Shown here piece after piece: positions 8,376 to 17,013 of a DNA stretch of 61,526 nt. Each line of letters starts with the position of its first letter. Positions within the stretch are counted from its first letter, which is position 1. Where the stretch lies: contig CADAJF010000011.1 in the NCBI GenBank assembly GCA_902788175.1, forward strand, positions 1-61,526, in the 5' to 3' direction. A program made the translations under genes and the position numbers. The stretch comes from an uncultured Bacteroidia bacterium. Its GTDB lineage: Bacteria; Bacteroidota; Bacteroidia; Bacteroidales; UBA932. The notes under the pieces were generated by a model that saw only the letters and a list, made by a program, of their open reading frames with translations, did not search any database and was not told the origin of the DNA.

Positions 8376-9764
8376 TTATTTGGCAAAGGCGTAAGAGAAA
8401 CCGTTCACTTTGTTCCAGGCGCCGCGGGTAAAGTCAGGCACCTCAACGGGCGCACAGCCGTTTTCCAGGGAAATGCGGGAGAGTTCCGTCAGGCAGCACC
8501 ATTCGGCCAGGTCGTACACGTCCATATCCAGCGGAAGGCCGTTGTTCAGGCAGTAGATGAGGCGGTAGTCCATGATAAAGTCCATGCCGCCGTGGCCGCC
8601 CACTTCCTTGGCCATGGTCTCCAGTTCCGGAGTAAGGATGGGGTTGCGGTACTGGGCCAGGATTTCCTTCAGGGCCTCTCCGCGGTACACTTTCTCGTAG
8701 CCCAGGTTCTGGTAATCAACGTTCTGGGCGCCTTCGGGCCGGAGGCAGATTTCCTGGATGGGATACTTGCCTGCATAGCCGTCCGTTCCTACCAGCTGGT
8801 ACATGCGGCTGTAGGGGCGGGGAGTCATTACGTCATGCTCGATGAGGATGGTCTTGCCCTTTTCCGTGCGCAGCATGGTCATGGTGACGTCTCCGTTGGC
8901 AAAAGGCTTGTCCTCCATGCCGGCGGCCTTGGCGTGCTTGGGACCGTTGAAAGGGTCCGTATCCATGGCTACCAGCGTGGTGAGGCGGTCTCCGCGGTGG
9001 ATATTCAGCGCCTGGCATACCGGGCCGAATCCATGCGTAGGGTAGAGGTCTCCGCGATGCTTGCTGTTGAAGTCCAGCCGCCAGTTGTTCCAGTAGGCTT
9101 TCCAATAAGGGTCCAGGTTGTGGTTGTAGGCGCCTTCCGCGTGGATGATTTCCCCGAAAACGCCCTGCTGGGCCATGGTAAGGGCCGTCATTTCAAAGAA
9201 GTCGTAGCAGCAGTTCTCCAGGATGAAGCAATGCTTGCGGGTGCGCTCAGAGGTGTTCACCAGGTCCCAGCAGGCCTGCAGGGTTTCGGCCGAGGGTACC
9301 TCGATGGCCACGTGCTTCCCCTGCTCCATGGCATAGAGCGCTACGGGAACGTGGTGCAGCCAGTCCGTGCAGATGTACACCAGGTCCACTGACGGGTCTT
9401 CGCACAGCGCCTTCCAGGACTCTTCCTCTCCGCTGTAGGAATTGGCCCACAAGCCCTTGCCCTGCAGATACTGGAGGCTGGCATCGGCCCGCTCCGGGAG
9501 AAGGTCACATACGGCGGCCACGTGGCAGCCGGGCACGAAGCTCAGGCGCTCCACGGCATCAGAGCCGCGCATGCCCAGGCCCACTACGCCAATGCCCACA
9601 TCCTCAATGGGGTCCGCGGCAAAAAGTATCATGTCCTCTACGCCGGCAGGGCGCGCAGGAATCTCCGTTTTAATAATGCCAGGGGCCGATTTTTGCTTGC
9701 AGCAAGTGAAGGAAAGCAAAGCCGCCGCCGCGGCAAGGGCCATAAGGATTCTTTTACTACTCAT
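8376..9764 (-). CDS. Gfo/Idh/MocA-fold glycosidase of GH109 type (alpha-N-acetylgalactosaminidase-like) lipoprotein
   Basis: NAD-dependent enzyme fold; characterised GH109 members cleave terminal alpha-GalNAc through an oxidation-elimination cycle. The lipoprotein signal ends at Cys21/Cys22 (LLSFTCC), so the protein should be anchored in a membrane outside the cytoplasm. The nucleotide-binding motif GVVGLGMRG lies at 59-67, AIEVPSA around 153-159, and GGHGGMDFIM in the C-terminal half, all typical of GH109. ATG 9764 is chosen because the promoter at 9807-9837 sits just upstream and the signal peptide starts there; the longer reading frame from 9809 begins inside the promoter. First gene of the leftward glycan operon. 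A simple oxidoreductase remains possible. Confidence 0.8.
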   Translation of the reverse strand: MSSKRILMALAAAAALLSFTCCKQKSAPGIIKTEIPARPAGVEDMILFAADPIEDVGIGVVGLGMRGSDAVERLSFVPGCHVAAVCDLLPERADASLQYLQGKGLWANSYSGEEESWKALCEDPSVDLVYICTDWLHHVPVALYAMEQGKHVAIEVPSAETLQACWDLVNTSERTRKHCFILENCCYDFFEMTALTMAQQGVFGEIIHAEGAYNHNLDPYWKAYWNNWRLDFNSKHRGDLYPTHGFGPVCQALNIHRGDRLTTLVAMDTDPFNGPKHAKAAGMEDKPFANGDVTMTMLRTEKGKTILIEHDVMTPRPYSRMYQLVGTDGYAGKYPIQEICLRPEGAQNVDYQNLGYEKVYRGEALKEILAQYRNPILTPELETMAKEVGGHGGMDFIMDYRLIYCLNNGLPLDMDVYDLAEWCCLTELSRISLENGCAPVEVPDFTRGAWNKVNGFSYAFAK

Positions 9765-9806
9765 ATTGACAATGTTTTGTTTGTTTGGCTTAGGGATTGT
9801 AACTAA

Positions 9807-9837
9807 CAAAAATACCTAAAAGAATCCTCATTTCAAA
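9807..9837 (-). promoter_or_regulatory. promoter of the GH109-kinase-sialidase operon
   Basis: On the minus strand, TTTG (9837-9834), a 19-nt spacer and TATTTTTG (9814-9807) match the -33/-7 consensus. It faces away from the esterase promoter at 9874-9905. The 36 bp between the two -33 boxes contain the 8-bp palindrome CCTGCAGG at 9858-9865. Confidence 0.75.
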
Positions 9838-9873
9838 ACGGGCCCCGGGATATCTTCCCTGCAGGCAGCTTTA

Positions 9874-9905
9874 TTTGCCTGAAAGCGGGATTCTTGCTAT
9901 CTTTG
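9874..9905 (+). promoter_or_regulatory. promoter of the O-acetylesterase-sugar porter unit
   Basis: TTTG (9874-9877), a 20-nt spacer and TATCTTTG (9898-9905) match the consensus. Transcription should start at about 9911, which excludes the TTG at 9894 as translation start and favours the ATG at 9930. Confidence 0.8.
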
Positions 9906-9929
9906 TTTTCCATGGAAAACGCAAGGTGC

Positions 9930-12029
9930 ATGAGATACTTTTTTTATAAGGCAGCCTTATTCTTTACTGTGGCCGGCCTCTCCCTGGGAGTGGCGGCATC
10001 GGCGCGCAATCCCAAAAAGCCGGCACCCCCTGTAAAGGTGGCGTGCGTGGGCAACAGCATCACTTACGGGATGATGCTTGAGAACAGGGTGGAGGAGTGC
10101 TATCCTGCGCAGCTGCAAGGTCTGCTGGGCCCCGCTTATAAGGTGGGGAATTTTGGCAAGAGCGGCGCCACGCTGCTTCGGCAGGGGCACAGGCCCTACA
10201 TGGAGCAGGAAGAATTCCGGCAGGCCATGGAGTTCGCCGGAGATATCGTGGTCATTCACCTGGGCGTCAACGACACCGATCCCCGTAACTGGCCCCACCT
10301 GCAGGATGCCTTCGCCCAGGACTACCTGGCCCTGATAGACAGCCTCCGGAGTGCCAACCCCAAAGCCCGCTTCCTGCTGGCCCGGATGACGCCTGTCGGC
10401 AGCGCGCACCGGCGCTTTATCTCCGGAACCAGAGACTGGCACGTAAAAATCCAGCGGGAAATAGAACGTGTGGCCCGTGCGGCGGGGGCGCAGCTCATTG
10501 ACTTCCATGAGCCCCTGTACCCCTATCCCTGGCTGCTTCCGGACGCGATTCATCCCAACGCGGAGGGTGCCGCCATTCTGGCCCGGACAGTCTATCAGGC
10601 CATCAGCGGGGATTTTGGCGGCCTGCAAATGAGCGCCTTGTATTCCGACAATATGGTGCTGCCCCGCGAGAAAGTTTTTCGTATAGGCGGTACGGCCGAT
10701 GCCGGCGAACGCATTACCGTTACCCTGGAAGGCCGTTCTTATGCGGCGCTCACCGGTACAGATGGCAGGTGGAGCGTTCAGGTGGGACCTTTCCCGGCAG
10801 GGGAGGGTGCAACGCTTGGTATCAGTTCTCCCGGCAAGTCCCTGGTTTACAAGAATGTGGCCTTTGGCGATATCTGGCTGTGCTCCGGCCAGTCCAATAT
10901 GGAGTTTGAGCTGCGGCAATCGGCGGATGCTGCCCCCCGCGCAGACGCGGCCCTTCGCCTTTACGACATGAAATGCCGCTGGCGCACGGACAATGTGGCC
11001 TGGCCGGCAGCGGCCCTGGATTCGGTGGCGCATTTGCAGTATTTCAAGTCGGCAGCCTGGGCACCGGCCACGGAGGCCTCGCTGGCGCGTTTCAGTGCCG
11101 TGGGATATGCCTTTGGGGCCATGCTCCGGGACAGTTTGCAGGTGCCTGTGGGGCTTATCTGCAATGCCGTGGGCGGCTCTACCGCAGAAAGCTGGATATC
11201 GCGGGAATACCTGGAAAGGGACTTCCCGGAGTTTTACAGGGACTGGCTCCACAATGACCTGATTATGGAGTGGGCCCGCGGCCGCGCAGAAAAGAATCTG
11301 TCGGAGCGGCCGGAAAAAGCCAACGGTTATGCCGTAGTGCCCACGCGTCACCCTTATGAACCTTCCTACCTTTTCGAGGCCGGCATACTGCCCATGGACC
11401 ATTTCCCCATTACGGGCGTTATCTGGTACCAGGGAGAGTCCAACGCAGAACGCATGGAAGTGCATGAGCAACTTTTCCCCCTCCTGGTAGATGCCTGGCG
11501 GGACTACTTTACAGCGCCCGCAATGCCTTTTTACTATGTGCAGCTTTCCTCTCTCAACCGCACCTGCTGGCCCGCATTCCGGGATTCCCAGCGAAGGCTG
11601 GTCAACTGCCGGGAAGGCCTGGGCATGGCGGTATCCTCGGATCTGGGAGACCCTCAGGACGTGCATCCGCGGAAAAAGAAGCCTGTAGGGGAGCGCCTGG
11701 CCTTGCAGGCGTTGGAAAAGCACTACGGCCATCCGCTTCGCGCAGACGGCCCCCGGCTGCAGGATATCCGCCTGGAAGAGGGTTCCCTGCTACTCCTTTT
11801 TGACCAGTTCCTTGCCAGCTCCGGGCCCTTGCAGGGATTTGAAGTGCTGGATGGGAGCACTGCGCTTTACAGGAGCGTTCCCGCCGCCATTGACGGGTGC
11901 TCTGTGCGCCTGGATGTGAGGGAGTTAGCCCAGCCGCTGGCCGTCCGCTACGGCTGGGAACCCTATTCGCTGGCCAATCTCACAGGCCTTGACGGCCTTC
12001 CAGCGTCCACCTTTAAACAAGAACTCTAA
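9930..12029 (+). CDS. two-domain sialate O-acetylesterase (SGNH hydrolase + SASA domain)
   Basis: Exported esterase expected to remove O-acetyl groups from sialic acids so that the sialidase can act. The signal peptide starts at ATG 9930. Domain 1 (about 33-225) is an SGNH hydrolase: VGNSITYG with Ser43, GVND, and DAIHP with Asp205 and His208. A beta-sandwich linker follows. Domain 2 (about 310-650) is a sialate O-acetylesterase (SASA) domain with LCSGQSNME and candidate nucleophile Ser322, followed by NAVGGSTAESW and WYQGESNA. Two catalytic domains in one chain are also known from Bacteroidota enzymes such as Tannerella NanS. It is divergent from the sialidase operon and 52 nt upstream of a sugar porter. 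Confidence 0.88.
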   Translation: MRYFFYKAALFFTVAGLSLGVAASARNPKKPAPPVKVACVGNSITYGMMLENRVEECYPAQLQGLLGPAYKVGNFGKSGATLLRQGHRPYMEQEEFRQAMEFAGDIVVIHLGVNDTDPRNWPHLQDAFAQDYLALIDSLRSANPKARFLLARMTPVGSAHRRFISGTRDWHVKIQREIERVARAAGAQLIDFHEPLYPYPWLLPDAIHPNAEGAAILARTVYQAISGDFGGLQMSALYSDNMVLPREKVFRIGGTADAGERITVTLEGRSYAALTGTDGRWSVQVGPFPAGEGATLGISSPGKSLVYKNVAFGDIWLCSGQSNMEFELRQSADAAPRADAALRLYDMKCRWRTDNVAWPAAALDSVAHLQYFKSAAWAPATEASLARFSAVGYAFGAMLRDSLQVPVGLICNAVGGSTAESWISREYLERDFPEFYRDWLHNDLIMEWARGRAEKNLSERPEKANGYAVVPTRHPYEPSYLFEAGILPMDHFPITGVIWYQGESNAERMEVHEQLFPLLVDAWRDYFTAPAMPFYYVQLSSLNRTCWPAFRDSQRRLVNCREGLGMAVSSDLGDPQDVHPRKKKPVGERLALQALEKHYGHPLRADGPRLQDIRLEEGSLLLLFDQFLASSGPLQGFEVLDGSTALYRSVPAAIDGCSVRLDVRELAQPLAVRYGWEPYSLANLTGLDGLPASTFKQEL

Positions 12030-12081
12030 GCTTGCATACCTCAAAGAAAAACCATATATTGCGAAACTAAGAAGAATTTCC

Positions 12082-13335
12082 ATGAGTGAGAAAGTAAATG
12101 CACGTGTAGTATTCCTGGCGGTTGTGGCCGCCATCGGCGGTATCCTTTTCGGCTACGATACAGCCGTTATTTCCGGCACCACGGAGGTGGTGAAGATGCA
12201 GTTCGGCCTGTCAACGGGCGGGGAGGGCTGGTATGTGGGCTGTGCCCTCATAGGCTCCATCCTGGGCGTACTGGTTGCCGGCATGCTCAGTGACTTCCTG
12301 GGCCGGAAAAAGACCATGCTCATATCGGCCGTCCTTTTCAGTATATCGGCCATAGGATGCGCTGCGAGCGGGAATTTTACCCAGCTGGTGATTTACCGCA
12401 TGATTGGCGGATTCGGGATAGGCATCGTTTCCATCGTCTCTCCCATCTATATCTCTGAGGTATCGCCCGCGCATGTGCGGGGAACCATGGTCAGTCTTTA
12501 TCAGCTGTTCATTACCATCGGCTTCCTGCTGGCTTATCTTGCCAACTACCTCATTCTCAAGGGAACAAGCATGGCGGAGTATTGGCGCCCCATGCTGGGA
12601 GCAGAGGCCATCCCGGACCTCCTTTTCCTGGTCCTGATCTTCTTTATCCCGGAAAGTCCGCGCTGGCTGGCTGTGAGGGGCCAGCGGCAGGAAAAAGGAG
12701 AGGAATGGAAGGCCCTGCGGGAAAAAGGCATCCTGCGGGCGGTGCTGATTGGCAGCGCCATTGCCATCCTGGGCCAGTTCATGGGCGTGAACGCCGTCCT
12801 CTACTACGGCCCCAAGATTTTTGCCGATGCAGGTTTCCAGGACCCCCTCTTCTCTACGGTACTGGTGGGCGTGGTGAATATGCTCACCACCGTGATTGCC
12901 CTGCTGATCATTGACAAGGTGGGCCGCAAGCAGCTGGTCTGGTGGGGCGTTGGCGGCATGATTTTCTGCCTGCTGATGATAGGCCTTTACTTCCTGCCCT
13001 CGACCAGCCTTCCCACCTGGTTCATGCTCACCTTTTTCCTGCTGTACGTGTTCTGCACGGCCATTTCCATCAGTGCGGTGGTCTTTGTGCTGCTCAGTGA
13101 GATGTATCCCAACCGGGTGCGGGGCCTTGCCATGTCCATCGCGGGTCTGGCGCTCTGGGTGGGCACTTACCTGATTGGCCAGCTGACGCCCTGGATGCTG
13201 GAAAACCTTACCCCTGCGGGTACTTTCTTCCTCTTTGCCTTCTGCTGCCTGCCGTATCTGTGGATCATGTGGCGGCACGTGCCGGACACCACAGGGAAGA
13301 CCCTGGAGGAAATAGAAGCTTACTGGCAGCGATAG
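12082..13335 (+). CDS. sugar porter family MFS transporter with a shortened central loop
   Basis: Inner-membrane sugar:proton symporter of the major facilitator superfamily, 417 residues with about 12 predicted helices. Signature motifs are GGILFGYDTAVISG in helix 1, DFLGRKK between helices 2 and 3, PESPRWL after helix 6, QFMGVNAVLYYGP in helix 7, and DKVGRKQ between helices 8 and 9. The loop after PESPRWL is only about 20 residues before helix 7, much shorter than in XylE-like porters. ATG 12082 (MSEKVNARVVF) is preferred; the longer frame begins inside the esterase gene. Its place after the esterase suggests import of a released sugar; the substrate is unknown. Confidence 0.87.
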   Translation: MSEKVNARVVFLAVVAAIGGILFGYDTAVISGTTEVVKMQFGLSTGGEGWYVGCALIGSILGVLVAGMLSDFLGRKKTMLISAVLFSISAIGCAASGNFTQLVIYRMIGGFGIGIVSIVSPIYISEVSPAHVRGTMVSLYQLFITIGFLLAYLANYLILKGTSMAEYWRPMLGAEAIPDLLFLVLIFFIPESPRWLAVRGQRQEKGEEWKALREKGILRAVLIGSAIAILGQFMGVNAVLYYGPKIFADAGFQDPLFSTVLVGVVNMLTTVIALLIIDKVGRKQLVWWGVGGMIFCLLMIGLYFLPSTSLPTWFMLTFFLLYVFCTAISISAVVFVLLSEMYPNRVRGLAMSIAGLALWVGTYLIGQLTPWMLENLTPAGTFFLFAFCCLPYLWIMWRHVPDTTGKTLEEIEAYWQR

Positions 13336-13341
13336 CGGCGG

Positions 13342-14544
13342 TTACGCCCACTCGCTTACCAGACGGGCTTTGGACAGGAGGCTGGCGCCAATGGCACCGG
13401 CCTCTTTCCCCAGGCGGGAGAGCTTGATGACGGTGTCGTTGTTCACCAGGTTCAGGGAATACTTGTTCACGGCGCTGCGAAGCGGCGGCATCAGATAGCG
13501 CTCAGTGCTGCTTAGCCGCCCGCCGATAATCACCATGTCCGGATTGAAGAGATTGATAAGGCCGGCGATGGCCCGCCCCAGCGTACTGCCTATCTCCTCT
13601 ATGCACTCGATGGCGGCGACATCCTCCTGCTGCGTGGCGTCCAGGATGTTCTCCAGGGTGAGCTCCTTCCCTTCCTTGAAGGCGGCCGAAAGGATGGACG
13701 GACGGCCTTCCTTGAGCTTTTCCATCATCAGGCGCTGCAGGGCACTGCCGGAGGCGCCGGTTTCCAGGCAGCCGATTTTCCCGCATCGGCAGTACTGATT
13801 GTTGTCAAGCAGGGGGAAATGGCCTATCTCTCCGGAAAAGCCGGATTTGCCGGTGAAGAGCTTGCCGTCCAGGATCATGCCCATGCCAAGGCCCCAGCCC
13901 ACATTGAGGAAGAGGATGGTGCCTTCTTCGTTGGTGAGGCCGTTCATGTATTCGCCGTAGGCCATGGCGCGGGAGTCGTTTTCTACGGATACGCTTTTCC
14001 CTAAACACTCTTCCAGGACATTCCGGATGGGCTTTTCCTCGCTGATAAAGTAGGAGTAGCTGTAACCGGTACTGTGGTTGACGCGCCCGGTGAAATTGAC
14101 GCCGTATGCCCTCACTTTATCCTGGTCTATATCTTCCGAGGACAGGTGTTGCAGCACCAGCTGGCACATCTGTTTGACGGACTCTTCCTGGTTCTTGAGC
14201 TGGAAAGGGATGACATCTGCAAAATGGACCAGCCGGCCGGGGAAGTCCGTGACGGCGATGGAGATGCTGTGGTGACCTACGTCTATGCCCACAAAGTAAC
14301 CGGCATCCGGATTTAGGCCGTAAAGGCTGGGCCGGCGCCCGGTGGCCGACTCCTGCTTGCCGATTTCTGTCAGGTAGCCCTCATGGATCATCTCGTTTAC
14401 AATACGGGTGACCTTGGGGATGCTGGTGTCCAGGTGCTGGGTAAAGTCCGCTACGCTGTAGCCGGCTCCGTCCATGCACAGGGCAAGAATCTTTTTCTTT
14501 TCCCCGGCATAACGTCCATGGATATGTTGCAGGAAGTGTCCCAT
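13342..14544 (-). CDS. ROK family transcriptional regulator (NagC/XylR-like)
   Basis: DNA-binding regulator that senses a sugar or sugar phosphate. The N-terminal 80 residues form a winged helix with an HLDTSIPKVTRIVNEMIHEG recognition segment. The ROK fold follows: GIDVGHHSISIAV, then GYSGE-like GKSGFSGEIGHFP, and the zinc motif CRCGKIGCLE near 250-258. Its 400 residues are normal for regulator-type ROK proteins, as opposed to shorter ROK kinases. It is 3 nt downstream of the DUF4434 gene and convergent with the sugar porter. It probably controls one or both of the neighbouring glycan units; the operator is not known. Confidence 0.88.
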   Translation of the reverse strand: MGHFLQHIHGRYAGEKKKILALCMDGAGYSVADFTQHLDTSIPKVTRIVNEMIHEGYLTEIGKQESATGRRPSLYGLNPDAGYFVGIDVGHHSISIAVTDFPGRLVHFADVIPFQLKNQEESVKQMCQLVLQHLSSEDIDQDKVRAYGVNFTGRVNHSTGYSYSYFISEEKPIRNVLEECLGKSVSVENDSRAMAYGEYMNGLTNEEGTILFLNVGWGLGMGMILDGKLFTGKSGFSGEIGHFPLLDNNQYCRCGKIGCLETGASGSALQRLMMEKLKEGRPSILSAAFKEGKELTLENILDATQQEDVAAIECIEEIGSTLGRAIAGLINLFNPDMVIIGGRLSSTERYLMPPLRSAVNKYSLNLVNNDTVIKLSRLGKEAGAIGASLLSKARLVSEWA

Positions 14545-14547
14545 GTC

Positions 14548-15636
14548 TTAAAGGCCGAAGTATTCCTTATAACGGTCGTACAGATGACCCGCCTGCAGGT
14601 ATGCGCTTTGCGGGCTCATGAAGTGGCTGAACTCGAAGGTGATGGCTTTGTCGTAGCCGCAACGTGCCGCAGCTTCCAGTTTCATGCGCAGTTTGTCGAA
14701 TTTGATGGGGAGGAAGCGGATGGGCATGTCCCGGTCGAAGCTTTCTGCATTGGTCCAGCACTGCATGCCGTAGCGGTCTGCCAGTTTCTTGTTCACGGTG
14801 AAGAAGGCGTCCAGTTCATCGTAGTCTATATGGCCGTCCTGGAAGGCGCAGGCATCTACGTATTCATGGATGCCGTCAAAAATCTCGTTCCATTCCCGCT
14901 CATGCTGCTCTACGGATACGGCCTGTTCCTTGGTAAGGTTGCCTCCGGCGGCGTCCACGGCCTTCTTGCCGTCTATCCAGGGCGATATGAAGGTGGGCAG
15001 GCCGCCGCTTACTTCCTTGCACTGGCGTCCCAGGGTGCGGAAGCTCTCGATGGCGCCGCGGGTGGCACGGGAAATCTCTCCGGAAATATACCAGCCGCCA
15101 AAGCTGCTGTACTTCTTTCCGTAGCGCTCCCAGACCTCCTCGATCACGTATTTGTTGGCTTCTACCTCATAGGTCATGTCGCCGGTGTCCCAGTACTTGC
15201 CGCTGTCATAGAGGCCCAGCCAGAAGGACATGCCATACTTCTGGGCCAGGCGGCAGAACATGTCTATAAGGTCCACCGAGGGCATGTAGCAGCCTTTGCC
15301 CAGCAGATAGGGACTGGGATAGGTGATGAACTTGCGGTAGCCGCAGCGGATGTCTATGACGGTGTCTATTCCTATGGCCTTCATGTAGCGGAACTCCCGG
15401 TCCCATTCCCTCTCTCCCCAGTTCTGGTGGGGAATGTCGTGGGAAATCTCGTCCAGGAAGGTGCCGGTGATAGGAAGGCCGGCGGCCTTGGGAACTATGA
15501 GGGTGCTTTCTACTGAAAGGTCTGCCTCTATCCCGTATTTGTCTTTGGAGGGAGAGGGCTTGCAGCCAGTGGCCAGCAGGGGAGCGGCGGCAGAAGCCAA
15601 GGCCGCTTTTTTAAGGAAAGAGCGTCTGTTTTCCAT
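14548..15636 (-). CDS. DUF4434 domain TIM-barrel protein, exported
   Basis: Predicted glycoside-hydrolase-like barrel protein, 362 residues. The N-terminus has a twin-arginine-like signal (MENRRSFLKKAALASAAAPL) and a possible lipobox ending in LATGC. The mature part contains ITGTFLDEI and HQNWGEREWDREFRYMKAIG, which fit DUF4434. YISGE (with a conserved Glu) and a later FEFSHF segment could carry acid residues of a barrel active site. It is co-transcribed with the ROK regulator from the promoter at 15661-15692. No activity is established for the family; a role in glycan breakdown is inferred from context. Confidence 0.72.
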   Translation of the reverse strand: MENRRSFLKKAALASAAAPLLATGCKPSPSKDKYGIEADLSVESTLIVPKAAGLPITGTFLDEISHDIPHQNWGEREWDREFRYMKAIGIDTVIDIRCGYRKFITYPSPYLLGKGCYMPSVDLIDMFCRLAQKYGMSFWLGLYDSGKYWDTGDMTYEVEANKYVIEEVWERYGKKYSSFGGWYISGEISRATRGAIESFRTLGRQCKEVSGGLPTFISPWIDGKKAVDAAGGNLTKEQAVSVEQHEREWNEIFDGIHEYVDACAFQDGHIDYDELDAFFTVNKKLADRYGMQCWTNAESFDRDMPIRFLPIKFDKLRMKLEAAARCGYDKAITFEFSHFMSPQSAYLQAGHLYDRYKEYFGL

Positions 15637-15660
15637 GTCTTGGTTTGTCTAATAACTCCA

Positions 15661-15692
15661 CAAATATATAAAATTAATTTCTATATGGCAAA
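15661..15692 (-). promoter_or_regulatory. promoter of the DUF4434-ROK unit
   Basis: On the minus strand, TTTG (15692-15689), a 20-nt spacer and TATATTTG (15668-15661) match the consensus. It is divergent from the promoter at 15752-15782. The AT-rich 59 bp between the -33 boxes contain overlapping inverted repeats, GATAA-cttt-TTATC (15723-15736) and TTTTTA/TAAAAA (15729-15749), which could serve as operators. Confidence 0.8.
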
Positions 15693-15751
15693 ACTATTCA
15701 TGGCTACAAGTGAAAAATCTTCGATAACTTTTTATCATTTCGTTAAAAATA

Positions 15752-15782
15752 TTTGCATAGTTTAATATTATTTGTAATTTTG
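15752..15782 (+). promoter_or_regulatory. promoter of the epimerase-SusCD PUL
   Basis: TTTG (15752-15755), a 19-nt spacer and TAATTTTG (15775-15782) match the consensus. The transcript would begin near 15789, about 25 nt before the epimerase ATG. Confidence 0.8.
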
Positions 15783-15813
15783 TAACGTTGACTAAAACCA
15801 TAAAACATAAATA

Positions 15814-17010
15814 ATGGAAGCAAATTTATTTGAAACCATGGCCGCCCGCTACCGGAAGGAGCTCTACAGCAATGTTTTGCCCTTCTGGCTGGAATGCTCC
15901 CAGGACAAGGAGTACGGTGGGTATTTCACCTGCCTGAACAGGGACGGCAGCGTTTTTGACACGGATAAATTCGTATGGCTGCAGGGCAGGGAAGTGTGGA
16001 TGTTCGCGATGCTGTATAATAAGGTGGAAAAAAAACCTGCCTGGCTCGCATGTGCAGCGCAGGGCGCGGCTTTTCTGGAAAAGTTCGGCCATGACGGCAA
16101 TTATGACTTCTACTTCTCGCTCACCCGTGAGGGGAAGCCCATCATCCAGCCGTACAACATCTTCTCCAATACCTTCGCCTGCATGGCATTTGCCCAGATG
16201 GCCGTAGCAACGGGAGACGAGCATTACGCAGAGATTGCGCGCAAAACCTTCCAGCGCATCCTGGACCGCCGCTCCAACCCCAAGGGGCAGTGGGCCAAAG
16301 GCTATCCGGGTACGCGTCCCATGAAGGATTTCGCCCTGCCCATGATCATCTGCAACATGGCCCTGGAGGTAGAGCCCATCATCAAGGACAAGTCCCTGCT
16401 GGACAAAACCATCGATGTGGCCCTCCATGAGGTGTTCGACGTCTTCTACCAGCCGGATCTTGGCGTAATGGTGGAAAACCTGGCACCGGACGGCAGCCTG
16501 ATAGACTGCTTCGAAGGCCGCAAGGTGAACCCCGGCCATGACCTGGAATCCCTCTGGTTCATGATGAACCTGGGCCTGCGCCTGGACAGGCAGGACATCA
16601 TAGACAAAAGCATGGAGATTGCCCTTCGCGTGATAGAATATGGCTGGGACAAGGAGTACGGCGGCATCTTCTATTTCATGGATCGCAAAGGCTATCCCAC
16701 CCAGGAACTGGAGTGGGACCAGAAGCTCTGGTGGGTGCACCTGGAAAGTGCTATCGCCATGATCAAAGGCTACCAGCTCACGGGCAACGAAAAAGCCCTG
16801 GAATGGTTCCTGAAGCTGGACGAGTATATGTGGTCCCGTTTCAAGGACCCGGAGTATCCGGAGTGGTACGGGTATCTTAACCGCAGGGGAGAGGTCCTGC
16901 TTCCCCTCAAGGGCGGCAAGTGGAAGGGCTGCTTCCACGTGCCCCGCGGCCTGTACCAGATTGGTACCATCCTACAGGAAATCGCAGACAAAAAGAAACA
17001 ATCTGTATAA
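15814..17010 (+). CDS. AGE family epimerase (N-acylglucosamine 2-epimerase)
   Basis: Cytoplasmic enzyme of the (alpha/alpha)6-barrel AGE family, which interconverts N-acetylmannosamine and N-acetylglucosamine; in Bacteroides fragilis such an enzyme replaces NanE in sialic acid use. The N-terminal GGYFTCLNRDGSVFDTDKF followed by VWLQGREVW is the characteristic AGE signature. GHDLES and a late CFHVPRGLY segment match the active-site region. At 398 residues it has the usual length, with no signal peptide. It is the first gene of the rightward PUL and only 3 nt before susC. No ManNAc-6-P epimerase or lyase is in the window. A related AGE-family epimerase of other specificity is possible. Confidence 0.88.
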   Translation: MEANLFETMAARYRKELYSNVLPFWLECSQDKEYGGYFTCLNRDGSVFDTDKFVWLQGREVWMFAMLYNKVEKKPAWLACAAQGAAFLEKFGHDGNYDFYFSLTREGKPIIQPYNIFSNTFACMAFAQMAVATGDEHYAEIARKTFQRILDRRSNPKGQWAKGYPGTRPMKDFALPMIICNMALEVEPIIKDKSLLDKTIDVALHEVFDVFYQPDLGVMVENLAPDGSLIDCFEGRKVNPGHDLESLWFMMNLGLRLDRQDIIDKSMEIALRVIEYGWDKEYGGIFYFMDRKGYPTQELEWDQKLWWVHLESAIAMIKGYQLTGNEKALEWFLKLDEYMWSRFKDPEYPEWYGYLNRRGEVLLPLKGGKWKGCFHVPRGLYQIGTILQEIADKKKQSV

Positions 17011-17013
17011 CGT

